Below are positions 28,101 through 37,400 of a DNA stretch of 64,000 nucleotides, one piece after another. Below the pieces are notes generated by a model. It saw only the letters and a program-made list of their open reading frames with translations. It did no database searches and had not been told where the DNA came from. The translations under genes were made by a program, and so were the position numbers. The DNA comes from Vibrio hibernica (GTDB lineage: Bacteria > Pseudomonadota > Gammaproteobacteria > Enterobacterales > Vibrionaceae), in assembly GCF_015223435.1 (NCBI RefSeq), contig NZ_VHKO01000001.1, positions 124,001 through 188,000 of the forward strand. The letters run 5' to 3'. Each line of letters starts with the position of its first letter. Positions within the stretch are counted from its first letter, which is position 1.

Positions 28101-28126
28101 GTTAGCAACGGCTTTCCATTGCTAAC
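28101..28126 (-). terminator. Terminator-like hairpin after the cystatin-like gene
   Basis: GTTAGCAA (28101-28108) pairs with TTGCTAAC (28119-28126) around a 10-base loop. On the minus strand it is followed by a T-rich run (TTCTTTTGTTTT). Confidence 0.6.
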
Positions 28127-28140
28127 CCGAACCTTCGTCT

Positions 28141-28524
28141 TTATTTACAATTTATAACTTCTGATTGGGGCAAAATACTATTTACTTGGTATTCTCCATT
28201 TAGATTTCTATAAACTACCGCAACAAAAGCTATATTAGACTCTTCCGTTGTGAAATTAATCTTATAGTTCATACCTGCAACAACTTGTTCAGTTGCGCTT
28301 TGGACTTCTTTAACCGTATGCTTGCCTTCCATACTTGAGGCTGCTGCTATAGCGGCTTGCTTTAGTTCCGGAGTAATTTTAGCTTGTTGCCATCCACCAG
28401 GTATTGATTGAGTAGCCTCACATTTTTTCGATACTTCTAACGTTTGTTTATTTTGCTTAGGCTCAGAGCTACATGCTATTAACACGAGCGAACTTACTGT
28501 TACTAAAAGTATTTTCTTATACAT
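28141..28524 (-). CDS. Cystatin-like lipoprotein
   Basis: A 127-residue lipoprotein: signal peptide with lipobox LIAC (Cys 18), then a small domain. PGGW at about 42-45 and ATEQVVAGMNYKINF at about 77-91 match the cystatin fold: a glycine near the start, then the QxVxG loop that wedges into papain-like cysteine proteases. Cys 35 and Cys 126 could form a disulfide. It would sit in the outer membrane facing the periplasm or outside. Cystatins are rare but known in bacteria, including vibrios. Whether it inhibits a protease is inference. Confidence 0.75.
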   Translation of the reverse strand: MYKKILLVTVSSLVLIACSSEPKQNKQTLEVSKKCEATQSIPGGWQQAKITPELKQAAIAAASSMEGKHTVKEVQSATEQVVAGMNYKINFTTEESNIAFVAVVYRNLNGEYQVNSILPQSEVINCK

Positions 28525-28598
28525 AATTAGATCTCATATTTAAAATTAGTATTTAATTATATTATCTTGTTGAGGTTTATTGCCTATTATTGAATTGT

Positions 28599-30020
28599 CT
28601 ATCTATGATCTTCTATTTCGATGATCGATTCTTCGATAACATGAGCAATTTGTTTATCATCTTCGGTTAGTCGTTTATTCTTCCAGCTTCCTCGGCTAAA
28701 CCATGCAACTGAAATAAAAGCTATTGCAATATTAGTAATCGCAAATGACCACCAAATACCATGAGCACCTAAATCAGAATGTTTCGATAACACATATGCG
28801 ATTGGGAACTGAATTACCCACTGAGAAATAAGAGATAATAACATAGTATTGAGCATGTTCCCTGAAGCTCTAAATGCAGAAACAATACAAAGCTGCACAC
28901 CTATAAAACCCCACGTTAAACACATAGTCCTTACAAATTTCGCACCATTTTCGATGACTAGAGAGTCATTAGGAACAAAAAATGCAACTAGATAAGATGC
29001 CGAAAAATAAGCAATAACACCGATTATACTTAACCCAATAAAGCCCCAAATAGTCCCTAAAATAGCAATTTTAGATGCTCTTTCTATATTGTTTGCCCCG
29101 ATATTTTGTCCAACAAGTGTTGAAACCGCCATTGATAAACCCATTGCTGGAATAGTAACGAACTGCAAAATATTAGAACCAACGCCATAAGATGCAATAG
29201 TGACAGTACCAAAACTCGCGACAAGAAATGACATAATAATCAAGCCTAAAGCTCTTGCCGACAACTCCACAGAACCTGGTGCGCCCAAGTAGAATGCTCG
29301 TTTTATATAGTCATAATCGGGTATGAAACTACGTACGTTTAATTGAATCCCATGTTTACCACGCATGAATATAGTGACACCAACAATCGCCGCAATAGCT
29401 TGGGTCACCAATGTCGCAAGCGCCGCGCCTCTTACTCCAAGTCCAGGTAACTCTCCATAGCCAAAAATAAATAATGGGTCGAGAACGAAGTTCATTAAAA
29501 CCGTAACAAGAACTATGTATAAAGGTACTTTTACTTGCCCAACACCTCTCATAATTGCTTGGAAAATGGCATAGGTAAAAACAAATATCACACCGATAAA
29601 AGAGATATGCATAAATTGTAATGCATCATGATAGACGTCTTGCTCTACACCTAATAATCTTAAAAAATAAGGCGATAAATAATAACCGGTTAAACCTAAA
29701 ACGACAGCGGTAATAAATACCATTAGCATGGTTTGAGCTGCAACATGATTTACCATTTCTTGATTTCCTGCACCCATGTATTGCGCAGATAATGTCGCGC
29801 CGGCCATGGCTAAGCCGGAACCTATCGCTATTACAAGAAATGTAACTGGCATGCTGATTGATACAGCTGCAACTTGCGCTGCACCTAAACGGCCAACCCA
29901 AAACGCATCCGTTAACTGATAAGCTGATTGCAATATCTGCCCAATCACAATAGGAATAGCCAAACTAATTAATGCTTTATTAATAGAGCCAGTAAATATT
30001 GTGCTTTGATTTGTTTTCAT
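28599..30020 (-). CDS. MATE family efflux transporter
   Basis: A 473-residue protein with about 12 membrane spans in two related halves, each beginning with the MATE pattern (LAIPIVIGQILQSAYQLTDAFWVGRLG in the first half, core QLTDAFWVG). It exports cationic drugs or metabolites by Na+ or H+ antiport. The C-terminal tail is acidic (EESIIEIEDHR). AGGTTT precedes the ATG. It lies 31 bases after yciH on the same strand, probably in one transcript. The substrate cannot be inferred. Confidence 0.92.
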   Translation of the reverse strand: MKTNQSTIFTGSINKALISLAIPIVIGQILQSAYQLTDAFWVGRLGAAQVAAVSISMPVTFLVIAIGSGLAMAGATLSAQYMGAGNQEMVNHVAAQTMLMVFITAVVLGLTGYYLSPYFLRLLGVEQDVYHDALQFMHISFIGVIFVFTYAIFQAIMRGVGQVKVPLYIVLVTVLMNFVLDPLFIFGYGELPGLGVRGAALATLVTQAIAAIVGVTIFMRGKHGIQLNVRSFIPDYDYIKRAFYLGAPGSVELSARALGLIIMSFLVASFGTVTIASYGVGSNILQFVTIPAMGLSMAVSTLVGQNIGANNIERASKIAILGTIWGFIGLSIIGVIAYFSASYLVAFFVPNDSLVIENGAKFVRTMCLTWGFIGVQLCIVSAFRASGNMLNTMLLSLISQWVIQFPIAYVLSKHSDLGAHGIWWSFAITNIAIAFISVAWFSRGSWKNKRLTEDDKQIAHVIEESIIEIEDHR

Positions 30021-30051
30021 TTAAACCTATTTGCACTTATAGCCATTCTCA

Positions 30052-30363
30052 TTAACCGCCCGCTAGTTTTACGGTATGACCTTTTTTTTCTAGGTAGGCT
30101 TTTATTTTTTCGCGATTATCACCTTGGATTTCAATAGTGCTATCTTTTACACTACCACCACATCCGCAAACTTTTTTTAGCTCTGCAGCGATTAATTTCA
30201 ACTCAGGATCATTAGCATCCAAACCGGAAATAATGCAGACCCCTTTTCCTTTTCGGCCTTTAGTTTGCCGTTGAATGCGGACGATTCCATCCCCTTTTGG
30301 CCTTTCATCAATCTCTTTCTCTTGCTTAATACGACCAATGTCTGTTGAATATACTAGTGACAT
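30052..30363 (-). CDS. yciH: SUI1-family translation factor YciH
   Basis: A 103-residue member of the eIF1/SUI1 family. VRIQRQTKGRKGKGVCIISGL (core QTKGRKGKGVC) is the basic loop region and LKKVCGCGGSVKD the conserved core. In E. coli YciH acts as a stress-time inhibitor of translation initiation. It precedes the MATE gene and is divergent from the recombinase-like gene. Confidence 0.92.
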   Translation of the reverse strand: MSLVYSTDIGRIKQEKEIDERPKGDGIVRIQRQTKGRKGKGVCIISGLDANDPELKLIAAELKKVCGCGGSVKDSTIEIQGDNREKIKAYLEKKGHTVKLAGG

Positions 30364-30493
30364 AAATAACCTTTAATATTTTTGAGTTTTTATAGTATCT
30401 GACTATAGATTAATTTAATAGTAATGAGATTTGGGATATGCTGATGTATTTGTTACATCACATTAAGTTATAGTGCGCTAGGAGTTCTGACTT

Positions 30494-31459
30494 ATGCGAA
30501 AAATAATTCCTATAAACTCAGATTTAAATGAATTAAAAAATAGTCGAGAGAGGTTTTCTCTACCTATTAAATATGACCAATTAGATGCTTTAACACATCA
30601 ACAGTATTCAAATAATTCTTTATTATCAATGCTAAATGACTGGAACCGGTTTAGTGCTTTTTGTCGATCAAAGCATGTATCATCTCTTCCCGCGGCGATT
30701 ACAGCTATAAGGTTGTTCTTAGAGTGTGAGAGTCAAAAACGGAAATATGCCACACTACGTCGATATAGTTTAACGATCGGTTTGATACATCGACTACACT
30801 CCCTAGCCGATCCGACAAACCATAGACAGATTCATTTCACTCTTTCAGCACTACGAATTGAAAAAAAAGGCGATGCGACTCAAGCGATTGCTTTCACTCG
30901 TCAACATTTAATTCAATTAACTCATTTACTCGAACATTCCGATTCAGTTAAGGATTTACGCGATCTCATTGTCTACCACCTTATGTTTGAATGTGCATTA
31001 AAACGTGGTCAGTTAAGAACAATACAACCTCATCATTTAATCTTACAAGATCAAGAATCAAGCCAAATTATGATTGGCGATACTGGATATACCTTGAGTT
31101 CAACCCTATCAATTCTTTTACATAAATGGCTTTCAATTCTACCAAATAATAATAATTATTTACTTAGTCGTATTGATAAGCATGAAAACCTCGGGGATCA
31201 ACCGTTAGATGACTCTTCTATTTACCGTATTTTTAGACGAGCAAGTGATTTATTAAAGCTACCACTGAGCTTAAATTTTTCAGGTCAATCTAGCCGGATC
31301 GGCGCCGCAAAAGATCTCTATTCCCAAGGGTATAATTTGAAACAGATACAAGATTTTGGCCGTTGGATGAGTCCCGTCATGCCAGCACAGTACTTAGAAA
31401 AGTTTCAATTATCTGAGTCAGAGCAACTTAAGTTTAAGCAAATAAAAAGTTGGGATTAA
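30494..31459 (+). CDS. Cre-like tyrosine recombinase with substituted active site
   Basis: A 321-residue solitary tyrosine recombinase relative. A helical core-binding domain (about 40-125) precedes a catalytic domain (about 130-305). The C-terminal box SGQSSRIGAAKDLYSQG aligns with SGHSxRVGAAxD of Cre, and FGRWMSPVMPAQYLE supplies the box Trp 291 and the presumed nucleophile Tyr 300. The second-box His is Gln 265, Arg 268 is kept, and the first catalytic Arg (Cre LLRIAE) aligns with Lys 170 (ALKRGQL). So two of the usual catalytic residues are changed. No att sites, repeats or cargo are visible next to it. AGGAG lies 10 bases before the ATG. Activity is doubtful, DNA binding is likely. Confidence 0.75.
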   Translation: MRKIIPINSDLNELKNSRERFSLPIKYDQLDALTHQQYSNNSLLSMLNDWNRFSAFCRSKHVSSLPAAITAIRLFLECESQKRKYATLRRYSLTIGLIHRLHSLADPTNHRQIHFTLSALRIEKKGDATQAIAFTRQHLIQLTHLLEHSDSVKDLRDLIVYHLMFECALKRGQLRTIQPHHLILQDQESSQIMIGDTGYTLSSTLSILLHKWLSILPNNNNYLLSRIDKHENLGDQPLDDSSIYRIFRRASDLLKLPLSLNFSGQSSRIGAAKDLYSQGYNLKQIQDFGRWMSPVMPAQYLEKFQLSESEQLKFKQIKSWD

Positions 31460-31509
31460 AAAGTTTATTAGCCATTTAACCCCTGCTTCTACCTTAGCTT
31501 ACCCAATTA

Positions 31510-32520
31510 CTATTGGGTCGCTCGACGGATAGCTTGTTCTAAGAAATCTGAAAATATGTGGCCGTTATGTTCCATTAATTTTGGAAACATTGAAATTGGC
31601 GTCATTCCAGGAAAAGTATTGACTTCATTTAGGTAAATTTCATTATCTTCAGTAAGAAAGAAGTCAATTCTCGATAAATCTTTTAATTTCATATGAACAA
31701 AGACTTTACGCGAGTATTGCTCAATTGCCTTTAATTGAGCCTCACTTAAATTTTTAGCTTCAAGCACCGTCGTTGAATGACTATCTGCGCTGTATTTTTC
31801 ATCATATGTATAAAATACGCCATCAGGAGCAATTATTTCACCTGGAGGGGTAATAATTAATTGCCCTTCATATTGATAAGCCGCAACTTCCAACTCTCTA
31901 GGCTTAACCGATTTTTCAACTAAAACCTGATCTGAGTATTGGAAAGCACTTTGAATAGTCGCTGCCATCTCACTCCTTTTAGTTACACTGTAGCACCCGA
32001 CCGATGAACCTTGCCGAGCAGCTTTAATAAATACTTTTCCCCATAAATCAAAAGCTTGCTCAGAAATAAGAATTGATTCAGTAGAATTTTCTGTCAAATA
32101 ACGATACGGAGTATTGGGTATATTTAAAGCCTCGTACCATAATTTTGATGTTATTTTATTAAAGCTATTAGAACTAGATTCCGCATTACAACCAAGGTAC
32201 GGGATCTTGGCCATATCAAGCAGTGATTGAATATCTCCAGTTTCACCAGGAAAACCGTGGATACAAGGAACAACATAATCGATTTTAACTGATGCAAAAT
32301 CATCGCCTTTTAGAGACGCATGTGTGATATCAAGTTCAACCTGTTTAAAGGTGGATGTTAAGTTATCGTCTAACTGCCAACCATTAATTTTTGTGATTTC
32401 AACTTTTAACACATTGAAATCAGAGGTTAGTTTGAGCTGTTGCTCTAAATATCGGGCAGAAACTAGCGATACTTCATGTTCAGATGAACCACCACCACAT
32501 AAAAGTAATATATTTTTCAT
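31510..32520 (-). CDS. ddlA: D-alanine--D-alanine ligase
   Basis: A 336-residue ATP-grasp ligase that joins two D-alanines for peptidoglycan. The N-terminus reads LLLCGGGSSEHEVSLVSARYL, the family opening (core GGGSSEHEVS). The central and C-terminal parts have VFIKAARQGSSVGC, the ATP-binding strand and loop, and IDFFLTEDNEIYLNEVNTFPGMT with the metal-binding Glu and Asn (core EVNTFPGMT). It converges with the recombinase gene. A small inverted repeat (ACCCAAT/ATTGGGT) overlaps its stop but lacks a T tract. Confidence 0.95.
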   Translation of the reverse strand: MKNILLLCGGGSSEHEVSLVSARYLEQQLKLTSDFNVLKVEITKINGWQLDDNLTSTFKQVELDITHASLKGDDFASVKIDYVVPCIHGFPGETGDIQSLLDMAKIPYLGCNAESSSNSFNKITSKLWYEALNIPNTPYRYLTENSTESILISEQAFDLWGKVFIKAARQGSSVGCYSVTKRSEMAATIQSAFQYSDQVLVEKSVKPRELEVAAYQYEGQLIITPPGEIIAPDGVFYTYDEKYSADSHSTTVLEAKNLSEAQLKAIEQYSRKVFVHMKLKDLSRIDFFLTEDNEIYLNEVNTFPGMTPISMFPKLMEHNGHIFSDFLEQAIRRATQ

Positions 32521-32631
32521 TATTAATTCTGTTCTTCAAAAATATTTAGCCTCTTATCGTCTATCTAAGATAGAAGCATTTACTCTATAAAAAACACTTT
32601 CGCATTTAGATGCGAATTACCTATTTAAAAT

Positions 32632-33234
32632 TTAAGGTAATTTTTTAAGTGTTGGATACTGAGAGTTTTTAACCGATTTTACACTTTTAATAAAGGGATC
32701 CATCGCTTGTAGATCAACCGAAAGGCGTAAAATAGCATCTTTTGCGTCACTTTTTGTCTTAAAATCCCCAAATAATAAACTATGCCACTGCTTACCACTT
32801 ACCGTTTTAATATTCTCCCACTTGGGTTGATTAGCGGGTAACTGCTCTGCTACTTTCAATACTTTGTCTTCACTATTTAAAGCGGCAACTTGAACGAGGT
32901 AGTGACTAGAATCTGGCTGTTGGGCTGACTTGTTTTTATCTTCTGGATAAAATACTCGCACTGAAGATTTGCTGGTTGATTCTTGACTGTTTTCAGGTGC
33001 AGGGCTTAACTTAACTACCTTTTTATTTGATCCAGTGGAAGCTTCAATCATTGATGATTCATCTTTTACATCCTGCTCCATTGGTGAAGCACTAGTATCA
33101 GTAATTGGTTGAGCAATTTCGTCCGTTTTATAGGCCTCTTGATAAGACTCCGTTTTGACTTCTGAATCATAATTGCTTGACGAACAGGCTGCCAACAACA
33201 GCACGGAAAGAGAAATAATTGCTATCTTGTTCAT
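32632..33234 (-). CDS. SPOR-domain lipoprotein
   Basis: A 200-residue lipoprotein: signal peptide with lipobox LAAC, a Ser/Thr/Glu-rich linker (about 20-115) and a C-terminal SPOR domain (about 125-195; HYLVQVAALNSEDKVLKVAEQL, core YLVQVAAL). SPOR domains bind denuded glycan at the septum, so it likely localises to division sites. The open frame starts at 33369, but the lipoprotein signal begins at the ATG at 33234, which I use. It points away from pat with 299 bases between, where I see no clear site. Confidence 0.85.
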   Translation of the reverse strand: MNKIAIISLSVLLLAACSSSNYDSEVKTESYQEAYKTDEIAQPITDTSASPMEQDVKDESSMIEASTGSNKKVVKLSPAPENSQESTSKSSVRVFYPEDKNKSAQQPDSSHYLVQVAALNSEDKVLKVAEQLPANQPKWENIKTVSGKQWHSLLFGDFKTKSDAKDAILRLSVDLQAMDPFIKSVKSVKNSQYPTLKKLP

Positions 33235-33533
33235 AGTAACCACACATTCATTAAAACCTAGTTTCATCATGCCCCTAGCACCATTTAATATCAAGGAATA
33301 AGCCATCAGAAACTTAAAAATTACCAATATCCTGACGCAATGAAATCCCTTTGAATACAATTCAAACAATATTTTATTCCTGAATTTGCCACAGCTCTTT
33401 TTTGTGTATATGTTTTTTATTAAGTCGCCGAATTATGGGTATAGATCACATACAAGCATTTGTCAGATAATACTTTTGTCTATTTTGATTATGATATCTA
33501 TATTCAAGCTGTTTATCATCATGGTGAATACTA

Positions 33534-36260
33534 ATGCTCAATTTAGACAAATTATTAAAACCATCCTCCATTGCTGTTATTGGAGCTTCACAACGTCCCT
33601 TTCGAGCCGGTTCTATCGTGATGAAGAATTTATTGCAAGGCGGTTTTCATGGTGCAATCATGCCTGTTACACCAAAATATAAATCTGTCAGCGGTGTGTT
33701 GGCTTATCCAAATATCGAAGCGCTACCTTTAACTCCAGATTTAGCCGTGATCTGTACAAATGCAAAACACAATAAGTTAATCATTCAGCAATTAGCAGAT
33801 AAGGGCGTTGGTTCTGTCATTATAATTTCAGCTGACATGTACCAAAGCCAAAGTATAAATTCAGATATAACATTAGATGAGGAATGTCTTGCCATTGCTC
33901 TGAAATCTGGCATGCGAATTTTGGGATCAAATAGTTTAGGTATTATTTTACCATGGCTAAACTTAAATGCATCTCTATCACCTGTCACGGCTTCTCGAGG
34001 AAACATTGCGTTTATTTCTCAATCTGCGGCTGTATGCACCACTATTCTTGATTGGGCAAACGATAAAAACATTGGTTTTTCCACTTTCGTCTCTTTGGGA
34101 AATGCTATTGATGTCGATTATGCAGAGCTTCTAGACACGTTATCAGTCGATAGTAAAACTTCAGCCATTCTTCTTTATGTTGATTCAATTAAAGATGCTC
34201 GCAGTTTTATGTCAGCAGCAAGAAGCGCCTCACGTAATCGCCGAATACTAGTGTTAAAAAGTGGGCGAAGCTACGCTGGCCAACAAGCCGTTTTAGCCCA
34301 TACCAGAGGTGAACAAACATTAGATATTATTTATGACTCGGCTATAAAACGCTCTGGAATGTTACGAGTGAATAACACCCATGAATTATTTGCAGCGCTA
34401 GAAACATTAACGCACTCCGTTCCATTAAGAGGAGAACGATTAGCGATCATCACCAATGGCGGTGGGCCTGCCATTATGGCGGTGGATGCTTTAATCGACA
34501 GAGGCGGAAAATTAGCACAATTAACCGATGATACACTTGAAAAACTAAATGAAATGTTACCGCAAAGTTGGTCGCATAATAACCCTATAGATTTAGTTGG
34601 AGATGCTGATAGTCAACGCTATATCAACGTCATAAATTGTTTATTCGATAGTAAAGATATTGATGCGATTTTAATTATGCATAGCCCTTCTGCTATCTCA
34701 CACCCAACCAAGACTGCAGAAAAAGTCATACAAGCAATTAAAGATCATAAGAAAAGTAAGCAATTTAATATTCTCACTAATTGGTCGGGAGAAGAAACAG
34801 CAAAAGAGGCTCGTCTCCTCTTCACTCAAGCTGGCATTCCAACATATCGAACACCAGAAGGTGCAATTGGTGCATATATGCACTTAGTTGAGTATCGACG
34901 AAACCAAAAGCAATTAATGGAAACACCGCTCTCTGTTGAGCTTAGAAACCCCGAACAACTGGCCCAAGCAAAACAATGGATTGAAGATAAAAGAACAAGT
35001 AATAGAACCCATCTTGATTCTCACCATATAACAACGTTAATGCAAAACTACGGCATTAACGTCCTCCCGACATGGCTTGCTTCAGATCCAAGTGAAGCCA
35101 TTCATATTAGCGAACAAATAGGTTACCCTGTCATAGTTAAAATACGATCACCTGATATTGTACATAAATCACAAATTCAGGGGGTTATGCTTAATTTACG
35201 CAATGCAGAAGAAGTATCGAGTGCTGCACTGGCTATTTTAGATCGAGCAAAATTGGCTTACCCTTCCGCTTTAATTCAAGGTTTAACCATTCAAACGATG
35301 GCAAACCGAGCGGGTTCTCAAGAGTTACGTATAAAAATAGACAGCGATCCTGTATTTGGCCCAGTCATTAAACTTGGACAAGGAGGTTCTGAATGGGATG
35401 AAAATCATGATGCCTCAGTTGCACTTCTTCCTTTAAATATGGCACTCGCACGCTACCTTATTATTAGGGCCATGCGTGTAGGAAAACTAAGATTAGAACA
35501 ATTACCCACCCCCATCGATACGATTGCGTTATGCCGATTTCTCGTACGATTATCACAGATGGTCATTGATTGCCCAGAAATAATAAGTTTAGATTTACAT
35601 CCTTTATTAGCATCTGGAGATGAATTTACAGTGCTTGATGCAAGATTAGAACTGCAATCACAAGAAGGCTGTCCGAGACAACGTTTAGCCATTAAACCTT
35701 ACCCTGTCGAGCATGAACAAACTGTTAACTTGAAAAACGCTGAACCTTGTTTACTTCGCCCTATTTTACCGGAAGATGAAGACCAGTTAGCCGGATTTAT
35801 TACTCAAGTATCTCGTGAAGATTTATATAAGCGATTCTTCTCCGATATTGGTAAATTTAACCATGAAGTATTGGCTAACTTGACTCAAATTGACTATGAC
35901 AGAGAAATGGCATTTGTTGCTACCCAAATAGATAAAAATAAACAGGAACATATTATTGGGGTCGCACGCGTGGTTGCCGATCCTCATAACTACGCGGCGG
36001 AATTCTCTATTTTGGTCCGTTCTGATTTAAAAGGTATTGGGCTCGGTAAAATATTGTTAGCAAAACTCATTCATTATAGCCAAGAAAAAGGAACAAAAAG
36101 GATGGTAGGAATGACGATGCCATCCAATAAAGGTATGGTCGGACTCGCAAAAAAAATGGGATTCAGCACAATCATTTCCTTTGAAGACAATGTTGTTGAT
36201 ATGCAATTAGAACTACAAAATCCCATTAATGGATTAAATTCGATTAGTCGAACTGACTAG
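33534..36260 (+). CDS. pat: Protein lysine acetyltransferase Pat (acyl-CoA synthetase-like + GNAT)
   Basis: A 908-residue enzyme of the YfiQ/PatZ type. The N-terminal CoA-binding and succinyl-CoA ligase-like domains (about 1-460; SSIAVIGASQRPFRAGSIV, core VIGASQRP) are followed by an ATP-grasp-like region (about 490-700; KIRSPDIVHKSQIQGV) and a C-terminal GNAT domain (about 735-890; LVRSDLKGIGLGKILL, the acetyl-CoA loop). In enterics it acetylates acetyl-CoA synthetase and other proteins. The active-site His of true ligases is usually absent in this class; I cannot confirm it here. Its 3' end overlaps the convergent LysR gene by 17 bases. Confidence 0.9.
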   Translation: MLNLDKLLKPSSIAVIGASQRPFRAGSIVMKNLLQGGFHGAIMPVTPKYKSVSGVLAYPNIEALPLTPDLAVICTNAKHNKLIIQQLADKGVGSVIIISADMYQSQSINSDITLDEECLAIALKSGMRILGSNSLGIILPWLNLNASLSPVTASRGNIAFISQSAAVCTTILDWANDKNIGFSTFVSLGNAIDVDYAELLDTLSVDSKTSAILLYVDSIKDARSFMSAARSASRNRRILVLKSGRSYAGQQAVLAHTRGEQTLDIIYDSAIKRSGMLRVNNTHELFAALETLTHSVPLRGERLAIITNGGGPAIMAVDALIDRGGKLAQLTDDTLEKLNEMLPQSWSHNNPIDLVGDADSQRYINVINCLFDSKDIDAILIMHSPSAISHPTKTAEKVIQAIKDHKKSKQFNILTNWSGEETAKEARLLFTQAGIPTYRTPEGAIGAYMHLVEYRRNQKQLMETPLSVELRNPEQLAQAKQWIEDKRTSNRTHLDSHHITTLMQNYGINVLPTWLASDPSEAIHISEQIGYPVIVKIRSPDIVHKSQIQGVMLNLRNAEEVSSAALAILDRAKLAYPSALIQGLTIQTMANRAGSQELRIKIDSDPVFGPVIKLGQGGSEWDENHDASVALLPLNMALARYLIIRAMRVGKLRLEQLPTPIDTIALCRFLVRLSQMVIDCPEIISLDLHPLLASGDEFTVLDARLELQSQEGCPRQRLAIKPYPVEHEQTVNLKNAEPCLLRPILPEDEDQLAGFITQVSREDLYKRFFSDIGKFNHEVLANLTQIDYDREMAFVATQIDKNKQEHIIGVARVVADPHNYAAEFSILVRSDLKGIGLGKILLAKLIHYSQEKGTKRMVGMTMPSNKGMVGLAKKMGFSTIISFEDNVVDMQLELQNPINGLNSISRTD

Positions 36261-37143
36261 ATGACCTCCACTGTTTTTTAATTTGTTGAATTGCCCATGT
36301 TTTTGCTTTGCCCATTTTATTTCGTCGCCAAGCAATCACGACTTCAAATTTTTCTTCATTAGTATTTATGATTTTTTTTAATATACCGCTTTCAATAAGT
36401 GGCAATGCAACGTTTTTAGGCAAAGTACCAATACCAACCCCCGCACATAAAGCTTCTAGTTTTGCATTAAAATTATTGACGGTTAAGCGTGGTTGATCAT
36501 CTAATAAATTACGTGTTAATGCTGGAGAAGTTCTGGCGGTATCAGCAATAACAATGGCTCGGTAGTTTTTTTGTGCATTAGTATCAAAAGGTGATGAGCG
36601 TTTATGTACATGATGATGACTGGCGGCAACCCATACCATCTCCATACAACCTAATGGCTCAATTTTCACATCAATCGGTGAATGATCTAGCTTAGGACAG
36701 ATCAAAATATCAGCACGATCATAAGCTAAGGATTCCCAACATCCGGCTAATATTTCTTCTTGAAGCTTAATTCTTGTTTTAGCTACTCCTTCTATAGACA
36801 TAACTAAAGGAAATAAACTCGATACAGGGATCAATCCATCATAAGCAATCGTTAAATCTAATTCCCACCCATGAGCAAGGATATTTGCATCAGAGACTAA
36901 TTCTTGCGCCGCTGCAATAATGGTACGGCCACGGTCAAGCAATAAAAATCCAGCTTCTGTAAATACGGCTTTATGACCAGAGCGATCAAAAATAACCAAG
37001 TCTAAATCTTGTTCTAATTTTTGAACTTGATAACTTAAAGAGGAAGGTGCCCTATTCAATTCTTGAGCTGCGGCAGCAAAACTTCCCCTTCTCGCAATCG
37101 CATCCAGCACATGTAGAGCCTCTAATGTAATAGTGTGATTCAA
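36244..37143 (-). CDS. LysR-type transcriptional regulator
   Basis: A 299-residue regulator. The helix-turn-helix region reads LHVLDAIARRGSFAAAAQEL followed by RAPSSLSYQVQKLE, and the effector domain covers about 95-295. The frame extends to 37218, but the conserved start (NHTITLEAL) follows a TTG at 37143 with AAGGA about 10 bases upstream, so I chose that. It is divergent from the TonB receptor gene, so it may control it. The target is not shown by the sequence. Confidence 0.85.
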   Translation of the reverse strand: MNHTITLEALHVLDAIARRGSFAAAAQELNRAPSSLSYQVQKLEQDLDLVIFDRSGHKAVFTEAGFLLLDRGRTIIAAAQELVSDANILAHGWELDLTIAYDGLIPVSSLFPLVMSIEGVAKTRIKLQEEILAGCWESLAYDRADILICPKLDHSPIDVKIEPLGCMEMVWVAASHHHVHKRSSPFDTNAQKNYRAIVIADTARTSPALTRNLLDDQPRLTVNNFNAKLEALCAGVGIGTLPKNVALPLIESGILKKIINTNEEKFEVVIAWRRNKMGKAKTWAIQQIKKQWRSSSQFD

Positions 37144-37334
37144 ATTAGTTCCATCCTTTTTTATAATTACATTAATAATATCGTGACATAAGTCACAATA
37201 ATCAAATGTGGTATGCATGTTATAGAATTAACCATTTAGACACAATTAAACATAACCAATTGAAATTAAATACTTATTTTATTATTTAATCCTAATGACC
37301 ATATTTAAATTAAGCACTAGATAAGAATGTAAAC

Positions 37335-37353
37335 GATAGTTATTATCATTAAT
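37335..37353. promoter_or_regulatory. Fur box before the heme-type receptor
   Basis: GATAGTTATTATCATTAAT matches 14 of 19 positions of the Fur consensus GATAATGATAATCATTATC. It lies 47 bases before the receptor's start codon. Confidence 0.7.
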
Positions 37354-37400
37354 ATCCATTAGAATGCGTCGAATCAATCAACATGGTAATGGATAACTAT

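Noticed and set aside
30494-31459. Integron or prophage built around the recombinase
   Set aside because: No attC-like repeats, phage genes or flanking direct repeats near it, and the surrounding genes are ordinary chromosomal ones.
31501-31518. ACCCAAT/ATTGGGT inverted repeat between the recombinase and ddlA
   Set aside because: It overlaps the ddlA stop and has no T tract on either strand, so it is not a convincing terminator. It is also too short to call an attachment site.
33386-33682. 98-codon plus frame overlapping the start of pat
   Set aside because: The conserved CoA-binding start of Pat is in the other frame. No recognisable domain here.
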